Positions 1 through 8,220 of a stretch of DNA of 64,000 nt are shown here, in pieces (the first letter of the stretch is position 1; every line of letters begins with the position of its first letter). Both the position numbers and the translations under genes were made by a program. Origin of the DNA: Pseudoalteromonas amylolytica (GTDB taxonomy: Bacteria > Pseudomonadota > Gammaproteobacteria > Enterobacterales > Alteromonadaceae). The stretch spans positions 249,727-313,726 of the forward strand of contig NZ_MKJU01000028.1 in assembly GCF_001854605.1 (NCBI RefSeq), given 5' to 3'. A model generated the notes under the pieces. The model did no database searches. It was not told the origin of the DNA and saw nothing but the letters and a program-made list of their open reading frames with translations.

Positions 1-82
1 CTAAATTGGCAATAGATGTATCCAGCATCTGGGTGAATATGACCAAATAGACGGCAAATATCTTAAGGTAGTTTTGCATCAT
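1..82 (-). CDS. DHA2-family MFS efflux permease (EmrB/QacA-like), N-terminal 27 codons only
   Basis: Only the first 27 codons lie in the window; the gene continues off the left edge. The peptide starts MMQNYLKI, goes straight into a hydrophobic helix and reaches QMLDTSIANL, which matches the start of TM1 in 14-TM DHA2 drug exporters of the EmrB/QacA type (LDxTIVNVAL motif). The start lies 3 bp after the stop of the HlyD/EmrA-like gene, so the two are probably translationally coupled. An EmrA-EmrB pair exports small hydrophobic molecules across the inner membrane and, with a TolC-like channel, out of the cell. As the last visible genes of the biosynthetic operon, the pair most likely exports its product or gives self-protection. 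Two adjacent ATGs (82 and 79) are possible starts. Confidence 0.7.
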   Translation of the reverse strand, partial: MMQNYLKIFAVYLVIFTQMLDTSIANL

Positions 83-85
83 TAT

Positions 86-1210
86 CTACAATCGACAGTT
101 CACATTCGACGCATATTTAGTAAATGAAGCTTGCTCTGCTGCTACAATTTTTTGAATATAGTCTTCCGGCTGCTTTTGCCAGTTTGGCAAGCTGTGGTAA
201 CCATGCCTTACTTGCGCTCTTTGTTCTACAGAATCTAATTGCTCATCAAGCAATAACTCGACTTTGGCGCTTGAGCCAATCGGTAACGTCTTGGCACCTT
301 CATCTAATAAACTTACGATGACGGGCACACGTTGACTCACTTTGATCCAGTTTGAGTCGGTATTATTTCTTGGAATAGGTGAGAAAGAAGCTGCGGTAGA
401 AGGAACAATAGAATGCACAACGCCCTTATAAACTTGCTGCGGGTTTACATCGGAATATACTTTGGCACGCATACCGGGCTTTAACGAAGCAATTTTTGTC
501 TCAAGCACATTAGCTTCAACTCTAATATCATCCGTTGCAACTAATACAGCAATTAAATCACCAGCATCAACGTACTGCCCAGCATAAATATTGAGAGTAT
601 ATATGTAGCCAGTGCGTGGCGACCTAACTTCCTGTAAACGTTGGTTGTGCAACTCTTCTTCAAGCGTGTTTTTAGCTTGCATCACTTTCGTCCGAGACAG
701 TATAGCTTCATTCGTTGCATACCCCATCACTGACCATTCCAATTGAGCAATGCTTTTCTCTTTCATGGCGACGGAATACCCCAAAGACAAGTCCTCAAAT
801 GTATCTTCTGCAAGCAAATTGGCACTACTTAACTTTTTGCCTCGCTCCAACCTGTCCTTTTTAAAACTACTGACAAGGTCACTACTAGATAGCTTTTCTT
901 TGGCTATGCTCTCTTCAAAGCAGGCTTGTAACTCATCTTTAATGCTTTGATGGAAAGCTTGTGACGCTTTTTGGACCGAAAGCTCCGCTGAACGTTTATC
1001 ATAAGCGAACAAAATGTCTCGCTCATTAACTGTACTCCCATGTTCTATCAGCACAGTCTCGATAATGCCATCTTTAGGCGCTCTAATCTTTATGATTTTT
1101 CCACTCACATAAGCGTTATCCAGCACAACCGTATTGCTGTCTAAACTCATCACATAGCCAGCCGCAAGACCAGCGACAACCAATAGCAATATCAGAAAGT
1201 TCTTCACCAT
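86..1210 (-). CDS. HlyD/EmrA-family periplasmic adaptor of an efflux pump
   Basis: This 374-residue protein has a single N-terminal membrane anchor (about residues 4-22, FLILLLVVAGLAAGYVM). A biotinyl-lipoyl-like segment follows (VSGKIIKIRAPKDGIIETV), then a long helical hairpin rich in Lys, Glu and Gln, and the returning half of the lipoyl domain plus beta-barrel (EVRSPRTGYIYTLNIYAGQY, then a VEANVLETKIASLKPGM stretch). This is the order seen in EmrA/HlyD membrane fusion proteins. ATG 1210 is preferred over an upstream in-frame start because the longer reading would run into the ATP-grasp gene and begins without hydrophobic sequence; an AAGGA lies about 12 bp upstream. It is followed after 3 bp by an EmrB-like permease, so it should be the adaptor of the cluster's exporter. 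Confidence 0.85.
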   Translation of the reverse strand: MVKNFLILLLVVAGLAAGYVMSLDSNTVVLDNAYVSGKIIKIRAPKDGIIETVLIEHGSTVNERDILFAYDKRSAELSVQKASQAFHQSIKDELQACFEESIAKEKLSSSDLVSSFKKDRLERGKKLSSANLLAEDTFEDLSLGYSVAMKEKSIAQLEWSVMGYATNEAILSRTKVMQAKNTLEEELHNQRLQEVRSPRTGYIYTLNIYAGQYVDAGDLIAVLVATDDIRVEANVLETKIASLKPGMRAKVYSDVNPQQVYKGVVHSIVPSTAASFSPIPRNNTDSNWIKVSQRVPVIVSLLDEGAKTLPIGSSAKVELLLDEQLDSVEQRAQVRHGYHSLPNWQKQPEDYIQKIVAAEQASFTKYASNVNCRL

Positions 1211-1244
1211 TATGCATTTAATTCCTTTTCGTTGTTGTGGTGCT

Positions 1245-2435
1245 CTAGCACCACTGCATATTCTCTTCAAGTGTAGCAATGCCCTTATGAAGAGCTTGTT
1301 TTACATCAGTCTCTGAGTGCCCAACTACGACAAAACTTGCTGCACACGCGACACTGACACTAGCACCACCGTAGCTTTCTCCTTCTTTAACAGCGATTTC
1401 AAGCTCCGTCATCCAAGCAGTGTCACTTTTATTTTTAAGACCTTGGTAGGTGGCACTTTGAGGTTGATATAAGATCATTCCCGACATTCTAGTCGGGATA
1501 CTAGCGATTTCTAGCTGTTGAGCAATGCCCGCTTGAGCCTTGACCCAAAGTTCATACAAATTCACATTGAATGCGTGGTTAAGGGCTGAAACGATCCTCC
1601 CCCCCGCCAATCGACAACCAATTTCACACAGCACCAGCTCATTCTCTTTTGTTACAAATACCTCGCAATGAAACGCCCCGTTATCAGGTAGCCTAAGCGC
1701 ATTAATCACTTCTTTCGTGAAAGTAATTAATGGCTCTGTCAGCGGGTTGTCTTTTTCGAGCAAGTAGCTGCCAACATGCTCACCGTTAGCAAAACTCAGC
1801 GCGTCGCCAGCCAAATAAGAGCTAGGCCATATTATTTCGACTTTTCCATTAATAGAAATACCATCTACATGATATAAATGCCCGTCGACGAATGTTTCAA
1901 TATCTAAGCCAGCAGATTTATTGTTGTCCAGAAAGTGCTGAAGCTGCTCATCATTCCTTATTACATGCACACCACTTGAACCAGCTCCATCTGCGGGCTT
2001 CACTACCACTGGGTAGGCATTACTCTGAACAAAGCTAAGAACGTCAATGACATTCTTAGCTTTCGTGAAAGTGGGCACATTAACTCCACATTTACCAGCG
2101 GTCTCTTTCATCAAGACTTTATCTCTAAAGGCAAGCGCATTGGTTGCCTTTTGACCCGGTATGTCAAAATACTCTCTAAGCTGTGCACAGCGTAGTACAT
2201 CAAACTCAGAAGTGGTTACAATTGAATCAACTGGATAAAGCTTACACAATTCATAGGCTTTAGCAACAATTCCATCATCATCATAACTGTCGAATGCATA
2301 AGGTTCTAATTCTGAAAACTGATCCGCTACCTTGCTACACATTAAATAGTGACATTGCAAAGTGTCATCATTTAACCACTGCCCAAAGTCAGCAATCGCC
2401 TTAGGCAAGCGATTAAATATAATTATATGTCGCAT
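1245..2435 (-). CDS. ATP-grasp ligase A (amino-acid ligase-like)
   Basis: This 396-residue protein has the ATP-grasp layout. An N-terminal Rossmann-like domain is followed by FRDKVLMKETAGKCGVNVP, typical of carboxylate-amine ligases of the BacD/carnosine-synthase group. The ATP-binding Lys and Gly-rich loop come next (VVVKPADGAGSSGVHVI), and then an acidic metal-binding segment (LVLCEIGCRLAGGRI). Enzymes of this group activate a carboxylate as acyl phosphate and couple it to an amine to make an amide or dipeptide. A GGGGAG ribosome binding site precedes ATG 2435, and the gene begins 9 bp after ATP-grasp ligase B. The two share fold and domain order but are clearly diverged, so each probably forms a different bond. 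The substrate cannot be read from sequence. Confidence 0.85.
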   Translation of the reverse strand: MRHIIIFNRLPKAIADFGQWLNDDTLQCHYLMCSKVADQFSELEPYAFDSYDDDGIVAKAYELCKLYPVDSIVTTSEFDVLRCAQLREYFDIPGQKATNALAFRDKVLMKETAGKCGVNVPTFTKAKNVIDVLSFVQSNAYPVVVKPADGAGSSGVHVIRNDEQLQHFLDNNKSAGLDIETFVDGHLYHVDGISINGKVEIIWPSSYLAGDALSFANGEHVGSYLLEKDNPLTEPLITFTKEVINALRLPDNGAFHCEVFVTKENELVLCEIGCRLAGGRIVSALNHAFNVNLYELWVKAQAGIAQQLEIASIPTRMSGMILYQPQSATYQGLKNKSDTAWMTELEIAVKEGESYGGASVSVACAASFVVVGHSETDVKQALHKGIATLEENMQWC

Positions 2436-2444
2436 CCTGCTCCC

Positions 2445-3680
2445 CTAATTTCCATTGCTAAATTTCGACTCTGACTGATAACGTAGATTGATCTGTTGCA
2501 GCTTAGGAAAAACCTCTTCATGTGAATCACACTTAACAACAACAAATCCAAAAGCATCACAAGACATTGAAGCCTTTTCAAACTCTTGACCAACTTGCTT
2601 CCAAATTTGATGATAAAGCACTTGCTTATCTTCAATAATCTTTTGTTCATCACCAAGTTCATCAATACGTCCTGTACACACACTTTTTAATAATGCAGCT
2701 CCCACGTATGGTCGCGCTTGGTACTGTACAACATGTTTCTCAACCAGTTCAGCACGTACCCATTCTTCCGCCATTTTAATCTGATACCCCTCTTTGATCA
2801 GATTAGATACATACACGCCAGGCAAACGCGCACCTATCTCCCCAAAGTAAACTCTTTTGTCCGGTGTTAAAAAGAATTCAACATGTGCAACACCATTAAC
2901 AAAGCCAAACTCTCTGATGATGATCTCATTGAGTCTTATCATCTCTTTTATGTGCGGTACACTTTCGTCAAATATAATTTGGCTCGCAAAAAGTGTCGTA
3001 GGATCCTGTAATGACTTTAATGGCGTAGTGGAATATTCTGATACGGATTTAAAAATAACTTCACCATTTTGGATTACACTATCCACATGAAACTGTTCAC
3101 CTTCGATAAACTCTTCAACCCGATATTGCTTTAATATCTCATTGGATAATGCCAAATCTTGTAGTTCGGTTTCGTTGTGTACTTTATATGTCGAACGTGA
3201 GCCCATACCATCATAGGGTTTTACTATCACGGGAAAGTGCAGACCGCTTTGGTTAAATTCTTCAACCGACAAAGTGCTGGGTATGTAACTTTGCGCAATC
3301 GGAACGCCTATCTCCTTGGCTTTGGCTTGCATCACATTTTTGTTTCGCACAAACTCTGAAAGAGCTTGCATATTTTCTCGCACACCAAGGTGTTCCATTG
3401 CTTGCAATGCAAGTCCCACATCCTCTTCATAAGCAGGCAAAACACTTTTGATTTGAAAGTCTTTTGCAAGCTCATCAAGAATAGTCAGTGTCAATGAGAA
3501 GTCACTAAAGTTAGACACTTTGAAGTGCGCATCGGCTTCTATATCACTGATTTCTGTTCCATCAAGTGTGATTACAAACGCAGTCGCATTTTGTTCTCTT
3601 GCTGCTCTAGCCATTGCTTTTAAGTTAAGTCTATAAACTGGTCCAAAATCTCTATATATCACTACTATTGCTTGTTTCAT
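2445..3680 (-). CDS. ATP-grasp ligase B (amino-acid ligase-like)
   Basis: This 411-residue protein has ATP-grasp architecture: RNKNVMQAKAKEIGVPIAQS before the ATP-grasp core, the nucleotide-binding Lys and loop (FPVIVKPYDGMGSRSTYKV) and an acidic metal-binding motif (RVYFGEIGARLPGVYV). It overlaps the stop of the FabI-like gene by 4 bp (ATGA), indicating translational coupling. With ligase A directly downstream and an AMP-forming ligase three genes upstream, it is likely to join the carboxyl group of an acyl or amino-acyl intermediate to an amine. The dapdiamide pathway gives a precedent for an AMP ligase and an ATP-grasp ligase working together on one small molecule. The assignment to this pathway is inference; the fold assignment is firm. 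Confidence 0.85.
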   Translation of the reverse strand: MKQAIVVIYRDFGPVYRLNLKAMARAAREQNATAFVITLDGTEISDIEADAHFKVSNFSDFSLTLTILDELAKDFQIKSVLPAYEEDVGLALQAMEHLGVRENMQALSEFVRNKNVMQAKAKEIGVPIAQSYIPSTLSVEEFNQSGLHFPVIVKPYDGMGSRSTYKVHNETELQDLALSNEILKQYRVEEFIEGEQFHVDSVIQNGEVIFKSVSEYSTTPLKSLQDPTTLFASQIIFDESVPHIKEMIRLNEIIIREFGFVNGVAHVEFFLTPDKRVYFGEIGARLPGVYVSNLIKEGYQIKMAEEWVRAELVEKHVVQYQARPYVGAALLKSVCTGRIDELGDEQKIIEDKQVLYHQIWKQVGQEFEKASMSCDAFGFVVVKCDSHEEVFPKLQQINLRYQSESKFSNGN

Positions 3681-4495
3681 GCTGCACTCTCCTCTTGTGC
3701 ATCTGGTGCTACTTGCTCAAGGCCAACACTGTGGTAGCCATTATCAACGTGTATTATTTCTCCTGTGGTACACAAAGATAGATCAGACGCCAGATATGCA
3801 ACACTTTTAGCCACATCTATTTGGTTAATTTCATTGTTGAGTGGGCAACGGTTTGAGTAAGCATCTTTCATGGTGGCGAAGTTGCCAATTCCGAACGAAG
3901 ATAATGTTCTTAATGGACCCGCACTGACTGCATTCACTCGAATATTGTGTGCACCTATATCCTGCGCCAAATACCGAACAGAGCCTTCAAGAGCCGCTTT
4001 AGCAATCCCCATCCCATTAAACCCAGCCATAGCCCTTTGCGCCCCAAAATGGGATAATGTGATCAACGAACCGCCGCCCAAAATGTCCTTCGCTTGATTG
4101 GCAACTTTCAATAGACTGTACACAGAAATATCCATCATTTCTGCGAACCCTTTTCGGGACATGTTGGACACGCCAGAGGCTAATTCTTGCGTATCGGCAT
4201 AAGCAATAGAATGCACAATAAAATCAATCTTTCCATATTGCGATTTTAGTTTTTCAAATAACGCTTCAATATCTTCGTCATTCGCGACGTTACAAGGGTA
4301 AAAGCTAGCTTCAGGAGAAAGCCCACTACCTTTTTTGATACGAGCAAGGTACTTGTCTTCATCCCCTCCCATAGGTTGATATGACACAGCTATTTCAGCA
4401 CCTTGCTCCTCTAAAAACTTTGCAATATGGGTGGCAATTGAGTTTTTATTTGCAATACCCATCACCAAACCAACTTTATTTTTCATCAATTCCAT
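3677..4495 (-). CDS. FabI-like enoyl-ACP reductase homologue with altered active-site tyrosines
   Basis: This 272-residue SDR protein is clearly FabI-like. It has the N-terminal nucleotide-binding segment VGLVMGIANKNSIATHIA (FabI-type spacing instead of the classic TGxxxGxG), HSIAYAD, and the C-terminal run SAGPLRTLSSFGIGNF followed by SGEI/TGEIIHVDNGY. Where E. coli FabI has Tyr146 and catalytic Tyr156, this protein has His149 and Phe159 (TLSHFGAQRAMAGFNGMG); Lys163 is kept as Lys166. It may therefore reduce a different substrate, work poorly, or serve as an inhibitor-tolerant copy of FabI. ATG 4495 is chosen because GAAGGTAG lies 8 bp upstream; a TTG at 4510 would lack this. It is packed 15 bp after the AMP ligase and overlaps ATP-grasp ligase B by 4 bp. 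Confidence 0.85.
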   Translation of the reverse strand: MELMKNKVGLVMGIANKNSIATHIAKFLEEQGAEIAVSYQPMGGDEDKYLARIKKGSGLSPEASFYPCNVANDEDIEALFEKLKSQYGKIDFIVHSIAYADTQELASGVSNMSRKGFAEMMDISVYSLLKVANQAKDILGGGSLITLSHFGAQRAMAGFNGMGIAKAALEGSVRYLAQDIGAHNIRVNAVSAGPLRTLSSFGIGNFATMKDAYSNRCPLNNEINQIDVAKSVAYLASDLSLCTTGEIIHVDNGYHSVGLEQVAPDAQEESAA

Positions 4496-4510
4496 TTCTA
4501 CTACCTTCAA

Positions 4511-5938
4511 CTACAATGATTTATCGAGCAACGGTTCAGGGAGTCGCTCAACTATGTTAAACTCTGTGGGAATACAGCTGCTAGGCAACTGAGAACGAAT
4601 GTATCTCTTTAACTCGGTGACCTCAAAAGGTGTTGCCGCTTCTATATATGCAACAGGCACTTCCCCCAGAATAGGGTCTTGCTGCGCCGTTACTCGTACG
4701 TATTCCGACTGTGTGAATTCACTAATCACATTTTCAATTTCACTTGGGTAAATCTTTTCCCCTGCGCGCTTAATAATGTTCTTTGAGCGGCTACTGAACG
4801 CAAATCCGCCGTTCAATCTAGAGAAAAAGTCCCCTGTATTCAAACGGTGGTCGAGATGCAATTCAACAATGCTATTGTTAACGGCTATTCCAACCATCTT
4901 CGTAGGAGTTTCAATCACTAACTCGCCAACACCATCCACCTCATTAGCTAAGCTCAAGGACACGCCATCTAGAGGCTCACCCAAAGGTACTTTCGTCAGA
5001 TTAATAAGGTGTTGAGCGTTAGCTTTGTATGTTGAAACACGAGGGCCAGCTTCTGTGAGCCCATATGTACAATAGATTTCTGTCTTATCAAAAAGCTTCA
5101 ACACCCTTAACAAAGTCGCTTTGTTTATCGCATCCCCTCCGATAGTGAGGGTGCGTATGTTAAGAGCAGGTCGTTGCGCGATGAGTAGTTTCACAATGTG
5201 CGGTGTCACACTGGCAAAGGTGATAGCATTTTCTTGCAGCCACTCTCCTAACTTACCCATGATCTGGTTGCTGTTTTTGCACATAACAATGGTGCTCTGA
5301 GATTGAATTGCACCAAATAAATTTGCTATCAAGCCGAAACTGTAGAAGATAGGCAGTACGATGGCCACTCTGTCTGAGCAACGCATATCAACCGACTTGG
5401 TATGCAGCCAGCTATTATGCAATACTCTGTCCAATTTATGCAGAATCAGTTTAGGCTCTCCAGTCGTACCTGAGGAGAAAATTCCCAAGTCTGCCACCTG
5501 CTTTAGAGAAGACAATGCATTATGGTTTACGTTAAACCTTATGCCTGCGAAGCCTTGAAGATTTGAATCAATGACTTCACCATTAGAGTTCTTACCAATG
5601 GCATTCACCATTGTGCTTTCAGACAGGAAGAAGTTAAAATGAAACTTTTCTATGAGCTTGTTTATATAACTGGCTTTTACAGCATTTTTTACTATTGCAG
5701 TAAACACCCCCACTTTCCATAGAGCACAAAGCGCTGCTACGTGTTCCACAGAGTTTTTTAACTGTACGAGAACCGTATCGTTGTTTCCCAACCCCATTGC
5801 AGAAAGTTCATCACACTTTTGCGCAACAAGTAAACAAAAGTCTCTACCAGTCAACGCTACTTCGTCATCTACAATGTTAAAAGTGTCTGATGCTTCAATT
5901 TTTGAAAGCAGTGCTTGTATATCAAAATTCGCTTGCAT
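4511..5938 (-). CDS. AMP-forming acyl-activating ligase (ANL superfamily)
   Basis: This 475-residue adenylate-forming enzyme shows the family core motifs in order: the P-loop-like FSSGTTGEPKLILH (about residue 155), YCTYGLTEAGPR (about 290), HRLNTGDFF (about 370), and RSKNIIKRAGEKIYPSEIE at the hinge. It ends just after LPEPLLDKSL, where the catalytic A10 Lys is expected, so it is complete but short at the C terminus. Such enzymes adenylate a carboxylic acid and load it on a phosphopantetheine carrier or CoA, or couple it to an amine. A strong GGGAGGAG ribosome binding site precedes ATG 5938. In this operon it could load a starter acid on the acyl carrier protein encoded upstream. The substrate is unknown. 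Confidence 0.88.
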   Translation of the reverse strand: MQANFDIQALLSKIEASDTFNIVDDEVALTGRDFCLLVAQKCDELSAMGLGNNDTVLVQLKNSVEHVAALCALWKVGVFTAIVKNAVKASYINKLIEKFHFNFFLSESTMVNAIGKNSNGEVIDSNLQGFAGIRFNVNHNALSSLKQVADLGIFSSGTTGEPKLILHKLDRVLHNSWLHTKSVDMRCSDRVAIVLPIFYSFGLIANLFGAIQSQSTIVMCKNSNQIMGKLGEWLQENAITFASVTPHIVKLLIAQRPALNIRTLTIGGDAINKATLLRVLKLFDKTEIYCTYGLTEAGPRVSTYKANAQHLINLTKVPLGEPLDGVSLSLANEVDGVGELVIETPTKMVGIAVNNSIVELHLDHRLNTGDFFSRLNGGFAFSSRSKNIIKRAGEKIYPSEIENVISEFTQSEYVRVTAQQDPILGEVPVAYIEAATPFEVTELKRYIRSQLPSSCIPTEFNIVERLPEPLLDKSL

Positions 5939-5971
5939 TACTCCTCCCTAACCAAAAGTGAATTCTGCCAG

Positions 5972-6466
5972 TTAAAGCAAACAAGAATCTAAGTACATCG
6001 CTTCAACGACTAACTCATCTCCAACATAATCTGCTTCTATTAGTAGTACTTGTTCGAGTATTTTTTCTTTTACTAAACTATTAACGATATTTTCTACAAC
6101 AGTTCTAGAATCAGGGTTCTGTTGTATAAAGTAGGTATAACTTGCGCCATGTAGATCAAATGCAATTGAGCAATAATTGGCTAGCATTTGTGGACCACCA
6201 CGCGAAAAAAAGCCCTGTCTAGGGCGACTTTGTTGGGCTGCTTCAACCACTTTATTAATATGAGATACGCAGCCTGTCTTCGTGATCACAACTACGCTGG
6301 TTGTCTCCGGTAGCATTAAACTAGACTCGGACAACAGCCGCTCAACACACCGTATACTTGCACTCGCCAGAGGATCACAACGAACATCCTTACCTTTAAG
6401 CCTTGCCGGTGGTTTACAATCCGCGATTGAGATTTTTAATCGGCTAGAAATCGACTGTTCCATCAT
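5972..6466 (-). CDS. Beta-ketoacyl synthase N-terminal-like protein lacking the active-site Cys
   Basis: This 164-residue protein resembles the half-sized ketosynthase N-terminal-like proteins (Ketoacyl-synt_2 type) found in polyene-like FAS/PKS clusters. The recognisable core is SRGGPQMLANYCSIAFDLHG followed by ASYTYF, which matches the segment leading up to the ketosynthase nucleophile elbow. No DTACSS-type Cys follows, and the second thiolase half with its two His residues is absent. It is therefore probably not catalytic, and may be a partner or chain-length-type subunit of the complete ketosynthase just upstream. The start at ATG 6466 is 2 bp after the ketosynthase stop and has GAGGGAGTG upstream; longer in-frame readings would overlap the ketosynthase and are rejected. 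Confidence 0.65.
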   Translation of the reverse strand: MMEQSISSRLKISIADCKPPARLKGKDVRCDPLASASIRCVERLLSESSLMLPETTSVVVITKTGCVSHINKVVEAAQQSRPRQGFFSRGGPQMLANYCSIAFDLHGASYTYFIQQNPDSRTVVENIVNSLVKEKILEQVLLIEADYVGDELVVEAMYLDSCLL

Positions 6467-6468
6467 TG

Positions 6469-7575
6469 TCACTCCCTCTCGAACGCAATACATGAATTGA
6501 CGCCACCAAACCCACAAGTAATAGACAAGCCACTGCGCAATGTTGTTTCGGCCGAAGCACCCGCACCTATAACATTGAGGGGAATTAATGGGTCTAACTC
6601 ACTATGGCCAACTGTTCCCAAAAGCATCTGATTCTTAAGAGCCCATATTGAAATCACAGCTTCAGCCAGGCCTGCTGCCCCCAATAAGTGCCCAACAGCC
6701 CCTTTAGTTCCATTTACAGGAATATCGTGCGCTCTCTCAGCAAATACCAGTGTTAAAGCTGCAGCCTCAGCCGCATCACTTAATGGTGTACCACTGCCAT
6801 GCAAATTTATAAAATCAGGTGTGCCCACTGAAGCCGTCGCTTTGCTTATCGCTTTTGCCAAAAACTGACCGTGTTCAGCAGGCGCTGTAATATCACTCGC
6901 ATCACAACTCATGCCAAAACCTCGTATAGTGATATCAGACGTTTCACCAATTTGTGACAGACCACGTGAATTCGCTACCACAACACATGCTCCCCCTTCT
7001 CCAAAAGTAGTGCCATTGCGTTTTGTATCCAATGGCATTGCTCCCTCGGGAGATTGAGTTCCAAGCGCTAAATGCTGTCTTAATTTTGCAGGGTCTAGGC
7101 AGTCGACTGCGAGCACGGCAATTATGTTTGCTGCACCGCTCTTAACCATTGCATATGCCTGACCCAGCACATCTGTACCACTTGAACAAGCACTTGACAC
7201 CAGCAAGTCCACATTTTTCTCACATCCAATCTGCGACAAATGCGCTTCGATATCATTGATGGGACGACCTGCATTTTTTCCTTTCAAATCACCAAGGCTA
7301 CTTGCCGAAAAAATATGATCACACTGCCCTATCCAGCTGGGAATAACCCCAGTAGCAGACATTTTTTTGAGTATGTTGGGTATTCTGTATTCGCTCTCGG
7401 AAATATCTTTAATCACACCGATTGGTGTGTTTTCATCAGGAAATGATTCAGGAAAACAGGTGCTCGCAGGAGAAAAACCGCACATTCCTTTAAATAAACG
7501 TTCTTGCAACGCCAACCCATCACCAAGACAAGTTAAAACGTTCGCAAACGCGACATAAACCTTATTGTCACTCAT
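6469..7575 (-). CDS. Beta-ketoacyl-ACP synthase (KAS II/FabF-like)
   Basis: This 368-residue condensing enzyme keeps the complete Cys-His-His set: Cys in LVSSACSSGTD (about residue 155), His in NLHGSGTPLSDAAEA and His in GTKGAVGHLLGAAG. The C-terminal GFGGVNSCIAF is the usual glycine-rich end. It should catalyse decarboxylative condensation of an acyl group with malonyl-ACP in the cytoplasm. It is somewhat shorter than FabF (about 410 residues), mainly in the N-terminal half. The start at ATG 7575 (MSDNKVYV) is preferred to an upstream in-frame Met whose extra 17 residues fit no ketosynthase. Together with the ACP, dehydratase and thioesterase of the same operon it forms a small type II chain-building set. 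No acyltransferase or ketoreductase is encoded in the window, so those would come from primary fatty acid synthesis. Confidence 0.88.
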   Translation of the reverse strand: MSDNKVYVAFANVLTCLGDGLALQERLFKGMCGFSPASTCFPESFPDENTPIGVIKDISESEYRIPNILKKMSATGVIPSWIGQCDHIFSASSLGDLKGKNAGRPINDIEAHLSQIGCEKNVDLLVSSACSSGTDVLGQAYAMVKSGAANIIAVLAVDCLDPAKLRQHLALGTQSPEGAMPLDTKRNGTTFGEGGACVVVANSRGLSQIGETSDITIRGFGMSCDASDITAPAEHGQFLAKAISKATASVGTPDFINLHGSGTPLSDAAEAAALTLVFAERAHDIPVNGTKGAVGHLLGAAGLAEAVISIWALKNQMLLGTVGHSELDPLIPLNVIGAGASAETTLRSGLSITCGFGGVNSCIAFERE

Positions 7576-7644
7576 GTGAATAGCACTTTTGATTAAATTA
7601 AAGAATAAAGAAAGGTTGCTGCACAAACAGCAACCTCAATAGCA

Positions 7645-8217
7645 TTAAAAACCTATTCCATGATAAATTTTCTTTTTAACACGGATCATTTTGCCGCTAC
7701 CCTTAAGTGCAGGGCCAAAAGTTACCCCAAACTTATTCCCTTGATCATAGTAAGGGAAGTCTCTCACCCTCACCTCAAACTCAAATGGCATTTGAGAATC
7801 CGTTGTTTTACCAGTTGCCCAAAGAGCAACATCAAGTAACGTACCCGGTGGTACAGGATGTCCCATTGTCAAAGAGAGATCAGCAACAGCTGATACTTCT
7901 TCATTTGAGCCATCAGGAATAAGCGGACGAGTCATTCCCAAGAACAACATGATTGCCACTTGAATAGTGTCTTGCGCCAAGTTAGTTCCAGGATAAATAG
8001 CCGCATCAGGAAAGTGGCCTTCAAACGCAGGAATAGAACAAGAAATTGCTCTTAAACTGTGTACCCAACCTTTTTCAAAGTCATGATCCGCCACCTGGTC
8101 TAAGCCCAGCATTGGGTGAGTATGGCGTAAGTACTGCTTCACACCAGTATGAGAAATTGGCCCTTTGCCATGGCCTGATAACTCTTTCACTATGTATTCA
8201 AAACTATAATCTGACAT
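7645..8217 (-). CDS. FabZ/FabA-like hotdog 3-hydroxyacyl-ACP dehydratase homologue
   Basis: This 190-residue hotdog protein carries the dehydratase signature FEGHFPDAAIYPGTNLAQD. The active-site His in GHFP is present. The catalytic acid expected six residues after the Pro of the PG pair (Glu in FabZ, Asp in FabA) appears as Gln here, with an Asp one position later. The protein may use the neighbouring Asp, or may have lost dehydratase activity. The size is closer to FabA (about 170) than to FabZ (about 150). AAGGGA lies 7 bp before ATG 8217, and the gene follows the thioesterase gene directly. In the pathway it would remove water from a 3-hydroxyacyl-ACP to give an enoyl chain, the natural substrate of the FabI-like protein downstream. 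Confidence 0.75.
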   Translation of the reverse strand: MSDYSFEYIVKELSGHGKGPISHTGVKQYLRHTHPMLGLDQVADHDFEKGWVHSLRAISCSIPAFEGHFPDAAIYPGTNLAQDTIQVAIMLFLGMTRPLIPDGSNEEVSAVADLSLTMGHPVPPGTLLDVALWATGKTTDSQMPFEFEVRVRDFPYYDQGNKFGVTFGPALKGSGKMIRVKKKIYHGIGF

Positions 8218-8220
8218 ACT

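Noticed and set aside
2423-2683. 86-codon minus-strand frame overlapping both ATP-grasp genes
   Set aside because: It is an out-of-frame reading of ATP-grasp ligase B with no support from spacing or composition.
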